The notes under the pieces: model-generated
Told to the model about the DNA's origin: nothing
The model's database searches: none
What the model saw: only the letters and a program-made list of their open reading frames with translations
Program-made: the position numbers and the translations under genes
Assembly: GCA_045647905.1 (NCBI GenBank)
Contig: JAZRMZ010000014.1
Span: forward strand, 26,057 to 90,056
DNA from: SIG440 sp045647905
GTDB taxonomy: Bacteria > Bacillota > Clostridia > Monoglobales > Monoglobaceae
Direction: 5' to 3'
Length of the DNA: 64,000 nucleotides
Shown: positions 8,762 to 16,010 of the stretch, piece by piece
Layout: the number at the start of each line of letters is the position of its first letter
Numbering within the stretch: position 1 is the stretch's first letter

Positions 8762-9631
8762 TCAGATTTCTTCGCCCTGAATGAACATTGTTCCGATTCC
8801 TTCGTCGGTTAATGTTTCAATCAGGATTGCGTGGGGCACACGGCCGTCAAGAATAAATACCTTGTGAACGCCCTGACGGATTGCGTCAATACAACATTCA
8901 ATTTTGGGAATCATTCCGCCCGAAATAATGCCTTCGCTGATGAGTGCAGGAGCTTCGCTGACCTTCACTACGGGGATGAGAGTATTTTCGTCATCCTTGT
9001 CACGGAGAAGACCACGGATGTCGGTCATGGAAATGAGACTTTCGGCATTGAGAACACCGGCAATTTTTGATGCGGCGGTGTCGGCATTGATGTTGTATAC
9101 ATTGCCCTCTGCATCACAGCCCACCGTGGCAATTACAGGGATATAGCCCTTTTCAAGGACGTCCAGTATGGGGGTGGGGTCAACGTTTGTGACATTTCCA
9201 ACATAACCGTGAACGTCGTCAAGTTTTTCTGCCTGAATCATATGTCCGTCAAGACCGCAAAGACCAATTGCCTTGCCGCCTTTTGTCTGAATATGGTTCA
9301 CAAGGCTTTTATTAATCTTGCCTGCAAGAACCATCTGAACAATGTCGATTGAATCCTTGTCGGTTACACGGAGTCCGTCAATAAATTCGGTTTTTGTACC
9401 TGTTTTTGCAAGCATTTCTGAAATTTCGGGACCGCCGCCGTGGATGAGGACAACCTTGATGCCGATAAGGGAAAGAAGGAGGATGTCGCCCATAACGGCT
9501 TCCTTCAGTTCTTCGTTGAGCATTGCGTTGCCGCCGTATTTGATAACAACAATTTTGTTGTAGTATTTTTGAATATAGGGAAGAGCTTCAATGAGTATTT
9601 CAGCTCTGTCTGCAATTGGGAATTTGTTCAT
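8762..9631 (-). CDS. argB: acetylglutamate kinase
   Basis: A 289-residue amino-acid kinase phosphorylating N-acetylglutamate. KYGGNAM near residues 33-39 and LIHGGGPEI are the ATP/substrate glycine-rich motifs; INADTAASKIAG is the family adenine-site motif. The N-terminal helix (about 20 residues before the kinase core) resembles that of arginine-inhibited hexameric enzymes, so feedback inhibition is plausible (inference). Strong AAAGGAAA ribosome binding site. A 140-base gap without a recognisable gene separates it from argJ. Confidence 0.96.
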   Translation of the reverse strand: MNKFPIADRAEILIEALPYIQKYYNKIVVIKYGGNAMLNEELKEAVMGDILLLSLIGIKVVLIHGGGPEISEMLAKTGTKTEFIDGLRVTDKDSIDIVQMVLAGKINKSLVNHIQTKGGKAIGLCGLDGHMIQAEKLDDVHGYVGNVTNVDPTPILDVLEKGYIPVIATVGCDAEGNVYNINADTAASKIAGVLNAESLISMTDIRGLLRDKDDENTLIPVVKVSEAPALISEGIISGGMIPKIECCIDAIRQGVHKVFILDGRVPHAILIETLTDEGIGTMFIQGEEI

Positions 9632-9771
9632 ACTTGAGTTTCCTTTCTATATAGCGATGAGTCAAAAGGTTGAAAAAGTTTGTTCAGATTGCCTCTTCGC
9701 AGGGAGTGGTGCTGTACTTTGTGTACTGCCCCGAGCAAGAAGAGGTGATATGGACAAGTTTTTCGGCTTTT

Positions 9772-10986
9772 TTAGGTGCGGTAATCACCGTTGATTTTTA
9801 CATAGTCATAGGTGAGGTCACAGCCCCATGCTGTTGCCTTGCCGTCGCCGTCGCCAAGGTTGATGTTGATTTTGATTTCGTCCTCGGAAAGAACTTTTTT
9901 TGCAAAATCTTCGTCAAAGTCAACACCGCTTCCGTTTTCACATACATGGATTGTTCCTGCAGAAGATTCGAGATGCACTGCAACTTTGTTTACATCGCAG
10001 TCTGCACCGCTGTAACCGATTGCACAAAGGATTCTGCCCCAGTTTGCATCGGCGCCGAACATTGCCGCCTTGAAAAGTGATGAACAAATAACGCTTTTTG
10101 CAATAATTTTTGCATTTTTTGTGTCCTTGCCGCCACAAACGTTACATTCAAGGAGTTTTGTTGCTCCCTCGCCGTCCTTTGCGATATTGCGGCAGAGGTA
10201 GGTTGTGACAGCCGAAAGTGCTTGACAGAAGGTATCATAGCTTGCACCTTCGCAGGTGATTTCGCTGTTTCCTGCCATTCCGTTTGCAAGAACCGAAACC
10301 ATATCGTTTGTTGAGGTGTCGCCGTCAACCGAAATCATATTGAATGAGTCAAGAATATCGGCGCTGAGAGCTTTTTGGAGCATTGATGGGGAAATTGCCG
10401 CATCGGTTGTAACAAACACCAGCATCGTTGCCATATTGGGATGAATCATTCCCGAACCTTTGGCGATGCCGCCTATATGACAGATTTTTCCGTCAAGCTC
10501 AAATTCAAAAGCAATTTCCTTTTTCACAAGGTCTGTTGTCATAATTGCTTCTGCTGCATCGTTGCTTCCGTCGGGGTTGAGGGCTTTTGTCAGTTCTTCC
10601 ATTCCGTTTGCAATGGGGGTCAGGTCAAGGGGCTGACCGATTACGCCCGTTGAAGCAACAATAACGTCGGTTTTTTTGATGCCTGCATATTGCTCAACAA
10701 GAGCACACATTCCTTCGGCAATTTCAATTCCGTTGGCGTTGCAGGTGTTTGCATTGCCGCTGTTGCAGATTATTGCCTGAGCATAGCCGTCGCTTATGTT
10801 GGCTTTTGTTACATGGAGGGGCGCACCCTTCACGAGATTCTGTGTATATGTACTTGCGGCTGATGCGATTTTTTCGCTTACAATCAGCGCAAGGTCCTTT
10901 TTGTCTCTATTTTTGCGTATTCCTGCGTGTATGCCGCTTGCTTTGAAGCCGATAGCCGCACAAACGCCGCCGTTGATTTGTTTCAT
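9772..10986 (-). CDS. argJ: bifunctional ornithine acetyltransferase / N-acetylglutamate synthase
   Basis: A 404-residue ArgJ. It recycles the acetyl group from N-acetylornithine to glutamate, and in bifunctional members also makes N-acetylglutamate from acetyl-CoA. The autocleavage site is visible in the segment GSGMIHPNMATMLVF, where the Thr after Ala becomes the beta-subunit nucleophile. No argA or argE is seen in the cluster, consistent with a cyclic acetyl pathway. The beta-subunit ends in the family motif DYVKINGDYRT. Confidence 0.95.
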   Translation of the reverse strand: MKQINGGVCAAIGFKASGIHAGIRKNRDKKDLALIVSEKIASAASTYTQNLVKGAPLHVTKANISDGYAQAIICNSGNANTCNANGIEIAEGMCALVEQYAGIKKTDVIVASTGVIGQPLDLTPIANGMEELTKALNPDGSNDAAEAIMTTDLVKKEIAFEFELDGKICHIGGIAKGSGMIHPNMATMLVFVTTDAAISPSMLQKALSADILDSFNMISVDGDTSTNDMVSVLANGMAGNSEITCEGASYDTFCQALSAVTTYLCRNIAKDGEGATKLLECNVCGGKDTKNAKIIAKSVICSSLFKAAMFGADANWGRILCAIGYSGADCDVNKVAVHLESSAGTIHVCENGSGVDFDEDFAKKVLSEDEIKININLGDGDGKATAWGCDLTYDYVKINGDYRT

Positions 10987-11015
10987 GGTTATATATGTTC
11001 CTTTCCTTTTGTGTT

Positions 11016-11954
11016 TTAAACTTCTAGTCCTGTTGTTTCATCTGTGCCTGTAATCAGATTGAAGCACTGTACTGCGGCACCCGATGCGCCTTTTCCAAGA
11101 TTGTCAAAGCATGAAGCAATGAGAATTCGGTCGTTGTTGCCTGAAATGATGATTTCCATTGAGTCTTTGCCTGACATACGATTTGTGCCAATCATTCCCT
11201 CAAAGTCAAGGGGAAGAACTTTTATCATTTTTTGTGATTTGTAATGTTCTTCAAAAACCTTGTGAATTTCTTCAACGGTCATGGGCTTTTTCAGCATTTT
11301 GCCAAAGAGAGGGATTGTTACGGTCATACCGCTGTAAAAATCTCCAACAATGGGCGAGAAGCAGGGTTCGTTTTCAAGACCGCAGATTGCCTTCATTTCG
11401 GGAAGGTGCTTGTGGGTTTGGGTAATGCCGTACTGTCTCGGTGCGTTGAATTCTTCGGGTCGGTTTTGGTCGGCGTACTCGGCAATCATTTTCTTGCCGC
11501 CGCCGCTGTAGCCCGTTATGGATGTTGCGGTTATGGGATAGTCGGGAGCGATTATGCCGTGTGCAACAAGGGGTGCAACAATGGAGCAAAAACCACTGGC
11601 ATGACAGCCCGGAACGGCAATTCGCTTTGATGCAAGAAGCTTTTTGCGGAATTCCTCTGAGAGTTCGGGAAAGCCGTAAGCCCATGCAGGATTTGTTCGG
11701 TGTGCGGTGGAGGTGTCAAGGATTTTTGTGTCGCAATCGCCAACCGCTTCGCATATTTCCTTTGATGCCGCATCGGGGAGGCAGAGGAAGGTTACGTCGG
11801 ATGCTTTGATTGCTTCCACTCTTGAATCAAGGTCCTTTCGCACTTCTTCGGGGAGGGTTATGAGCTCCACATCCTGTCTTGAAGAGAGTCTTTCGTGAAT
11901 TCTGAGACCTGTTGTTCCTACGCTTCCGTCAATGAAGACTTTTATCTTTTGCAT
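11016..11954 (-). CDS. argC: N-acetyl-gamma-glutamyl-phosphate reductase (short, type-2)
   Basis: A 312-residue NADPH-dependent reductase making N-acetylglutamate semialdehyde. The Rossmann start is IDGSVGTTG, and the catalytic Cys lies in VPGCHASGF. The length of about 310 and the SVGTTGLRIHERL start fit the shorter AGPR subfamily rather than the 345-residue type. It is the first gene of the operon. Its AAAGGAG ribosome binding site overlaps the edge of a predicted ArgR box. Confidence 0.94.
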   Translation of the reverse strand: MQKIKVFIDGSVGTTGLRIHERLSSRQDVELITLPEEVRKDLDSRVEAIKASDVTFLCLPDAASKEICEAVGDCDTKILDTSTAHRTNPAWAYGFPELSEEFRKKLLASKRIAVPGCHASGFCSIVAPLVAHGIIAPDYPITATSITGYSGGGKKMIAEYADQNRPEEFNAPRQYGITQTHKHLPEMKAICGLENEPCFSPIVGDFYSGMTVTIPLFGKMLKKPMTVEEIHKVFEEHYKSQKMIKVLPLDFEGMIGTNRMSGKDSMEIIISGNNDRILIASCFDNLGKGASGAAVQCFNLITGTDETTGLEV

Positions 11955-11968
11955 GGTTTATTCTCCTT

Positions 11969-12072
11969 TGCATAAAAATTCATCAATATACACTATATTA
12001 AACCATAATTTAATGAAAAAATCAATAGTGTTTTTGCATAAATATTCAAAAATATTCATAAAAATACATATA
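11969..12072 (-). promoter_or_regulatory. ArgR operator (ARG boxes) and promoter region of argC
   Basis: Three sequences resemble the ARG box (ATGAATA-4N-TATTCAT type): TGCATAAAAATTCATC at 11969-11984, TTGCATAAATATTCAAAA at 12035-12052 and TATTCATAAAAATACATA at 12053-12070. The last two are adjacent, as in typical double operators. A weak minus-strand TAATAT (11995-12000) could be the -10 element. Arginine-bound ArgR would block transcription of the operon. The site calls are by eye. Confidence 0.65.
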
Positions 12073-12102
12073 AAATACACAAATCGGATAATGGGAATGG
12101 AT

Positions 12103-12135
12103 AAAAGCCCCCGACATTTAGCGTCGAGGGCTTTT
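12103..12135. repeat. GC-rich hairpin upstream of the arg operon
   Basis: AAAAGCCCCCGAC pairs with GTCGAGGGCTTTT across a six-base loop, with one bulge on each side. It may be a terminator for the RNA gene upstream of it on the minus strand, or simply insulate argC. Confidence 0.55.
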
Positions 12136-12194
12136 GGGGAGTGCTTTGCGTCGCAGCAAATCAAGAGTCTGCTGCGCAATATGTAAATGTAAAA

Positions 12195-12356
12195 CAAAAA
12201 ATGCGCAGCACGGAGCTACGCACGAAAAATGCATAACTCCTTATTGCTGCGACACAAGTTACACAAACATTTTCATTAGCATGTGAAAACAGAGCATGCA
12301 TTTTTACCGAAATAAAAACAGCTGCCAATGAAATAGTTTTATTAACTTATGTCGCA
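12195..12356 (-). ncRNA. structured RNA family, copy 1 (own promoter, pseudoknot, terminator)
   Basis: Read on the minus strand. Promoter TTGTAA (12385-12390), 17 bases, TATACT (12362-12367); predicted start about 12355. Helix C: TGCGACATAAGTTA at the 5' end pairs with TAACTTGTGTCGCA (14 pairs, one G-U). Helix B: AAAAATGCAT pairs with ATGCATTTTT. The order C-B-C'-B' makes a pseudoknot. The RNA ends in hairpin GCGTAGC / GCTGCGC followed by six T. Length about 160 bases; no convincing ORF. I do not recognise the family. Confidence 0.7.
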
Positions 12357-12450
12357 AGTACAGTATATCACAAAAATGTGAAATTTACAAGAGAAAAGGA
12401 TAAATTTATTTTATTTTTGTGGGTCTTTAGTAAACATTGAGATTTCAACG

Positions 12451-12530
12451 AAAAGATTCTTCGCCGTTGGCTCAGAATGACGTTAACATAAACTATGCAG
12501 AGTCATTCTGAGTGTAGCGAAGAATCTTTT
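12451..12530. repeat. REP-like palindrome, copy A
   Basis: AAAAGATTCTTCGC...CTCAGAATGAC is followed by the near-complete inverse GTCATTCTGAG...GCGAAGAATCTTTT. Imperfect arms of about 30 bases surround an 18-base centre. It is repeated at 12831-12910. Confidence 0.8.
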
Positions 12531-12589
12531 TTGAGTGTTTTGCGTCGCAGCAAATCAAGAGTATGCTGCGCAATATGTAAATATAATAT

Positions 12590-12736
12590 AAAAAATGCGC
12601 AGCACGGAGCTACGCATGAAAAATGCATAACTCTTTATTGCTGCTACGCATCTTATAAACCCGATCAAGTATAAAGAAATAGAGTCTGCATTTTTACCAA
12701 AATACAAACTTGAACGAGTTATTAATATACGTAGCA
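12590..12736 (-). ncRNA. structured RNA family, copy 2 (diverged)
   Basis: Read on the minus strand. Promoter TTGCAA (12765-12770), 17 bases, TATTAT (12742-12747). Helix C is now TGCTACG / CGTAGCA instead of TGCGACA / TGTCGCA, so two positions changed on both sides with pairing kept. Helix B AAAAATGCA / TGCATTTTT is retained, as are CTC / GAG next to it. The terminator hairpin ATGCGTAGC / GCTGCGCAT with T-run is at 12590-12617. Confidence 0.68.
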
Positions 12737-12830
12737 TTATTATAATACCATAAGACTGTAAATATTGCAATAGAAAAAGATAAATTAATTTTATTTTGTG
12801 GGTTCTTTAGCAAATATTGAGGTTTCAACG

Positions 12831-12910
12831 AAAAGATTCTTCGCCGTTGGCTCAGAATGACGTTAACACAAACTATGCAGAGTCATTCTGAGTGTAGCGA
12901 AGAATCTTTT
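12831..12910. repeat. REP-like palindrome, copy B
   Basis: Nearly identical to 12451-12530 (one visible difference, in the central spacer). It forms the right end of the second duplication unit. Confidence 0.8.
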
Positions 12911-12952
12911 TTGAGGGTTTTGTTTCAATCGTTGTTACAGAACCGATAATGA

Positions 12953-12978
12953 AATATCCCCCGTAGCCGGGGGATATT
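12953..12978 (-). terminator. hairpin downstream of jag
   Basis: ATATCCCCC / GGGGGATAT across a short loop, directly after the jag stop codon. The T-run after it is weak (TTTC), so termination may be partial. Confidence 0.6.
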
Positions 12979-12981
12979 GGA

Positions 12982-13791
12982 TTAATCTTCTGTTGTTTCA
13001 GACTTTGCCAGAGACACAACCATACGGCGGTTTGGTTCTTCGCCGATGCTGTGGGTTTTGATTCTGGGGTTATTCTGAAGTGCAGAGTGAATGATTCGTC
13101 TTTCGTTTGCTGTCATGGGTTCAAGTGTGATTGACTTCTTTTCACGGAGCACGCTTCGTTCAAGACCGTGTGCAAGACGGATGAGAGTATCTTCTCTTTT
13201 TGAACGGTAATTTTCGGTGTCGATATTTACCTTTACATAAGGCATATTTTTGTTTCTGTTTACGTACAGAACGGTTAACATCTGAACAGCATCAAGTGTG
13301 TCGCCGCGCTTGCCTATGAGAAGTCCCATTTTGTCGCCCGAAACGTGAACGTTGATAACGTCTTTGTCCTGCTTTATGTGAAGTTCAACTTCAAGACCAA
13401 CTTTTTTGAGAAGTTCAGAAACAAAATATTTTGCATCATCAACGGCTGATTTTGGAATTACGAAATCTTCGTCAACCTCGCTGCGTTTCTTTTCGGGCTT
13501 TGCAGGAGCTGCTTCGGGTGAAGGTGCTGCTGCTTTTTCAGCCTTTGCAGGCTTTTCGGCTTTGGGTTCTGCCGGCACCGCTTTTGCGGCTTCTTTTGCA
13601 TTCTCTTTTTCTTCGTCAGCGGTTCTCCACGCAAGAATTTCAACTTCGGAGCCAACAAGGAATTTCATCAGGCCTTTGCCAATCTGTTTTGTGATTGTGT
13701 ATGAAACTTCGTCTTTTGCAACGCCAAGTTCTTCTGCCGCCAAAGCAATTGCATCATCGAGATTTTTTGCGTTTTTTTCTACTTTTAACAT
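12982..13791 (-). CDS. jag: Jag/KhpB RNA-binding protein (SpoIIIJ-associated)
   Basis: A 269-residue protein with three parts: an N-terminal Jag-N domain (1-50), an Ala/Lys/Pro/Glu-rich low-complexity linker (about 65-110), and KH plus R3H domains (about 115-265). The KH loop is IGKRGDTLDAVQ and the R3H motif is RRIIHSALQ. The family binds RNA and works with KhpA and YidC-linked processes in Gram-positive division and elongation. The gene start overlaps the end of yidC by 38 bases, so the two are translationally coupled. AGAAGGAG lies nine bases before the ATG. Confidence 0.93.
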   Translation of the reverse strand: MLKVEKNAKNLDDAIALAAEELGVAKDEVSYTITKQIGKGLMKFLVGSEVEILAWRTADEEKENAKEAAKAVPAEPKAEKPAKAEKAAAPSPEAAPAKPEKKRSEVDEDFVIPKSAVDDAKYFVSELLKKVGLEVELHIKQDKDVINVHVSGDKMGLLIGKRGDTLDAVQMLTVLYVNRNKNMPYVKVNIDTENYRSKREDTLIRLAHGLERSVLREKKSITLEPMTANERRIIHSALQNNPRIKTHSIGEEPNRRMVVSLAKSETTED

Positions 13792-14809
13792 TTTTCATTT
13801 CTCCTTCTAATTCTTCCAGACTGATGTCAGACGCAAAATGCTTCTTGACAATAAAATGCTGGGCTATTTGGATAAGGTTGCTTATTGTCCAGTAAAGACC
13901 CACACCTGCAGGAAGTGAAAAAGCGAATACCAGAGAGAAGAGGGGCATGATTTTTGTCATTGAAGACATTGCTTCGCTGCTTGCACCCTTTTCTTTGGGC
14001 TTTTCGTTTTCGGCAAGGATAACGTTCTTTTCGGACTTGGGTTTCTTTTCGCTTGTGAGCTGTGCCGAAGCGTATGCGCTGGCACCTGATGCAACAGGAA
14101 TAAGCCATAGAAGCATTGTTCCAAGGGCCGGGATACTTCCTGAAAGCATACCAAAGAATGCCGAGAAGCTTGGTGTTTGTGAAAGGTTCATTCCAAGGAA
14201 GTTGAAGTTGATGAGCTTGAAGGAATCCCCCCAATGCTCGGTAATCAGAGGATGATTAAGGATTGCTTCCTGGCCTGAAATAACGTTTGCAACTTCTATT
14301 TCATGCATTCCAAAGGTGTTTGAACCGGTAACGGTAAGCTCGCCTGCTTTCTGAAGTGCATCGGGCAGAGCTTTGAATATTGCACTGCTCTGGTCAAGGC
14401 TTCTGAACCATGCGTTGTAAGCCTCGGCAATTCGCCATGTTTCGTCAAAGTCAACACCTACCATATAAATAAGGGGCTTTCTTACAACGTAAAACAGCGA
14501 AAATATAATGGGAAGCTGAATGAGCATGGGAAGACAGCCGCTCATGGGGCTGATTCCGTACTTCTGATAGAGCTTCATTGTTTCCTGATTGAGTTTTTCT
14601 TTGTCGTTTGCGTATTTTTTCTGAACCTCATTGAGGAGAGGCTGAATTTTCTGGGTTTTTGCCATTGAACGTCTTTGCTTGATTTCAATGGGGAAGAGGA
14701 TTAACTTTACCAGAAGTGTGAACACAATGATTGCAACACCGTAGTTGTTCACAATGTCATATAAAAAGGTAAGAATCCAACCCAGAACGGTCATAATGGC
14801 TGACATCAT
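13754..14809 (-). CDS. yidC: membrane protein insertase YidC/SpoIIIJ type
   Basis: A 351-residue insertase with an N-terminal transmembrane segment (about 3-25), the conserved YidC core (RRSMAKTQKIQPLLNEVQKKY, then GCLPMLIQLPIIFSLFY) and C-terminal membrane helices ending in a basic tail (SRKKRKKSR). The tail is typical for ribosome contact. An insert of about 90 residues between helices 2 and 3 is larger than in Bacillus and probably extracellular. It inserts small membrane proteins alone or with SecYEG. The ATG at 14809 precedes another at 14806; the choice is uncertain by one codon. Confidence 0.94.
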   Translation of the reverse strand: MMSAIMTVLGWILTFLYDIVNNYGVAIIVFTLLVKLILFPIEIKQRRSMAKTQKIQPLLNEVQKKYANDKEKLNQETMKLYQKYGISPMSGCLPMLIQLPIIFSLFYVVRKPLIYMVGVDFDETWRIAEAYNAWFRSLDQSSAIFKALPDALQKAGELTVTGSNTFGMHEIEVANVISGQEAILNHPLITEHWGDSFKLINFNFLGMNLSQTPSFSAFFGMLSGSIPALGTMLLWLIPVASGASAYASAQLTSEKKPKSEKNVILAENEKPKEKGASSEAMSSMTKIMPLFSLVFAFSLPAGVGLYWTISNLIQIAQHFIVKKHFASDISLEELEGEMKNVKSRKKRKKSR

Positions 14810-14834
14810 ATTGGGTTACCTCCGATGTAAATAT

Positions 14835-15053
14835 TCACGGCATATCAACGCCGCCCTTTGAAAAGGGATTGCAGCGAAGAATACGCCATATTGCTTTCAA
14901 AAATCCTTTGATGGGTCCGTATTTTTTTATTGCAAGAATTGCATATTCCGAACAAGTGGGATAAAACCGACAGCTTGGACGGGTATGCGGCGAAATGTAC
15001 CGCCTGTAAAATTCGATGGGCTTTATAAGTAAAAAGGACAGGAGCTTATTCAT
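14835..15053 (-). CDS. yidD: membrane protein insertion efficiency factor YidD
   Basis: A 72-residue protein with the YidD signature: IKPIEFYRRYISPHTRPSCRFYP, conserved Cys in PSCRFYPTCSEYA and RCNPFSKGG. It is thought to aid YidC-dependent insertion. The open frame extends further upstream, but that part overlaps rnpA in another frame; the ATG at 15053 overlaps the rnpA stop by eight bases (ATGAATAA), giving a coupled start and the usual family length. Confidence 0.93.
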   Translation of the reverse strand: MNKLLSFLLIKPIEFYRRYISPHTRPSCRFYPTCSEYAILAIKKYGPIKGFLKAIWRILRCNPFSKGGVDMP

Positions 15054-15399
15054 CTTTAAACACTCCGATGTTTTTTGCCGCCGAAACAAAGTCGGACACC
15101 AGCTTTGAATAGGGTGTGTTTGCCGTCCTGCCTCTTGCAACAAGTACAAAATCAAACCCTTGTCTGAGGTTTGGGAGATTTGTTCTGAAAATCTCACGGA
15201 GTCTGCGCTTTGCTCTGTTGCGGACAACCGCTTTGCCGATTTTTTTGCTGACGGTTATGCCCACACGGTTGTGGGAAAGGCCGTTGCGCTTTGCGTACAT
15301 AACAACAGAAGGGCTGACGTGAGACGTGCCCTTTTGGTACAGCTTTCTGAACTGTGTGTTCAGATTCAGAGTGACGATACCGTTGGCAGAGTTTCTCAT
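15046..15399 (-). CDS. rnpA: ribonuclease P protein component
   Basis: A 117-residue basic protein that binds RNase P RNA for pre-tRNA 5' processing. The RNR-type motif is present as VVRNRAKRRLREIFR, with the preceding GITVSKKIGKA strand and the late DFVLVARGR. The length is normal. AGGAG sits seven bases before the ATG at 15399. It lies between rpmH and yidD in the standard order. Confidence 0.95.
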   Translation of the reverse strand: MRNSANGIVTLNLNTQFRKLYQKGTSHVSPSVVMYAKRNGLSHNRVGITVSKKIGKAVVRNRAKRRLREIFRTNLPNLRQGFDFVLVARGRTANTPYSKLVSDFVSAAKNIGVFKDE

Positions 15400-15490
15400 G
15401 ACTTTTCTCCTGTTAAAGCGGACTTGGTTTGAAAACGCAGAAACAAGCCCGACAAAGAAATATCGGGCGTTGCAAATTGACTGTAATAGT

Positions 15491-15513
15491 CAAAAAGACG
15501 CACTAAGGCGTCT
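15491..15513 (-). terminator. hairpin between rpmH and rnpA
   Basis: On the minus strand AAAGACGC / GCGTCTTTTTG with a five-base loop and T-run. It probably attenuates transcription from rpmH into rnpA, so that L34 is made in excess over the RNase P protein. Confidence 0.7.
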
Positions 15514-15519
15514 TTAGCG

Positions 15520-15654
15520 TTAGGCTGACAATTTTTTTCTGCCTTTAAGTCTTCTTCTTGCTAAAACTTTGCGACCATTGCTGGTTGACATTCTTTTTCT
15601 GAAACCGTGCTCTTTGGCTCTGTGTCTCTTCTTAGGCTGGAATGTTCTAAGCAT
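15520..15654 (-). CDS. rpmH: 50S ribosomal protein L34
   Basis: A 44-residue ORF: it starts MLRTFQPKKRHRAKEHGFRK and ends in KLSA with TAA at 15522-15520. This is the full bacterial L34 pattern, including the GRKVLARRRLKGRK tail. GGAGGG precedes the ATG with correct spacing. It is the first gene of the minus-strand cluster next to dnaA. Confidence 0.97.
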   Translation of the reverse strand: MLRTFQPKKRHRAKEHGFRKRMSTSNGRKVLARRRLKGRKKLSA

Positions 15655-15729
15655 CTGTATCCCTCCAATACCAATTTTTCATAATATGAAAATGTAAATT
15701 TAATAATTATCTGTAAAACAGCATTAGTT

Positions 15730-15758
15730 ATTTTAGCACAAACTTCTTCGCTTGTCAA
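15730..15758 (-). promoter_or_regulatory. promoter of rpmH
   Basis: Minus-strand TTGACA (15753-15758), 17 bases, TAAAAT (15730-15735). This is a near-consensus sigma-A promoter, as expected for a ribosomal protein gene. Confidence 0.8.
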
Positions 15759-16010
15759 GACTTTCTGCAATTAAAAAAAATAAAAAAATTTTTTTATGAT
15801 AAAAAACCATAGATGTTGTAAAAAAAACGCTGTCTTTGTCAATATTTTGTGTTTTTTGACGTGCAAATTCTTTTTGTTTGGTTTTTTTGAGATTTTTTGC
15901 TATTGAAAAAAATAAAAAAATCTGTTAAAATAGCTTTGTTTGTATTTAAAGAGGGTATAATTTTGCCTTTTATATATAATGTAGTTTTTATTGAAGAAGG
16001 AGTTTTTGTT
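15759..16010 (+). promoter_or_regulatory. dnaA promoter and AT-rich rpmH-dnaA intergenic region (candidate oriC side)
   Basis: Plus-strand TTGAAA (15903-15908), 17 bases, TAAAAT (15926-15931) should drive dnaA; GAAGGAG (about 15995-16002) is its ribosome binding site. The region is very AT-rich with long A and T runs, suitable for unwinding. I looked for TTATCCACA-type DnaA boxes and saw none, so oriC itself is not shown. Gene direction switches here (mostly minus to the left, plus to the right), consistent with a nearby origin. Confidence 0.55.

Larger units (their letters stand above)
12145..12916. repeat. tandem duplication (about 390-base unit, two copies)
   Basis: Units at about 12145-12537 and 12538-12916 share order and sequence: a hairpin beginning TTTGCGTCGCAGCAAATCAAG, a structured RNA gene on the minus strand, an AT-rich stretch containing GTGGGT...TTTAG...TTCAACG, and an 80-base REP-like palindrome. 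The offset is 394 bases on the left side and 380 on the right. The flanking parts are almost identical, whereas the RNA interior has diverged. No protein gene is seen in this interval. Confidence 0.8.

Noticed and set aside
9632..9771. Possible small gene between argJ and argB
   Set aside because: Open frames here are short, lack ribosome binding sites and run antisense into argJ; no hairpin or conserved motif was seen.
11958..12197. 79-residue ORF beginning MFYIYILRS, reminiscent of GIY-YIG proteins
   Set aside because: It lies across ARG boxes, the argC promoter and a GC-rich hairpin, the rest has no GIY-YIG features, and there is no ribosome binding site. Chance similarity.
12195..12356. 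tmRNA, 6S RNA or T-box as identity of the structured RNA
   Set aside because: Four copies per 64 kb, about 160 bases, no tRNA-like CCA end, no tag ORF, no T-box consensus and no long 6S-type single hairpin.
12555..12770. 71-residue minus-strand ORF in the duplication
   Set aside because: It coincides with the structured RNA copy 2 and its terminator; no ribosome binding site or protein-like composition.
15655..16010. Defined oriC with DnaA boxes
   Set aside because: No TTATCCACA-like cluster could be identified by eye; only gene direction and AT-richness support an origin.
15897..16010. 38-residue N-terminal extension of DnaA
   Set aside because: It overlaps the promoter -10/-35 and ribosome binding site and does not resemble DnaA domain I.
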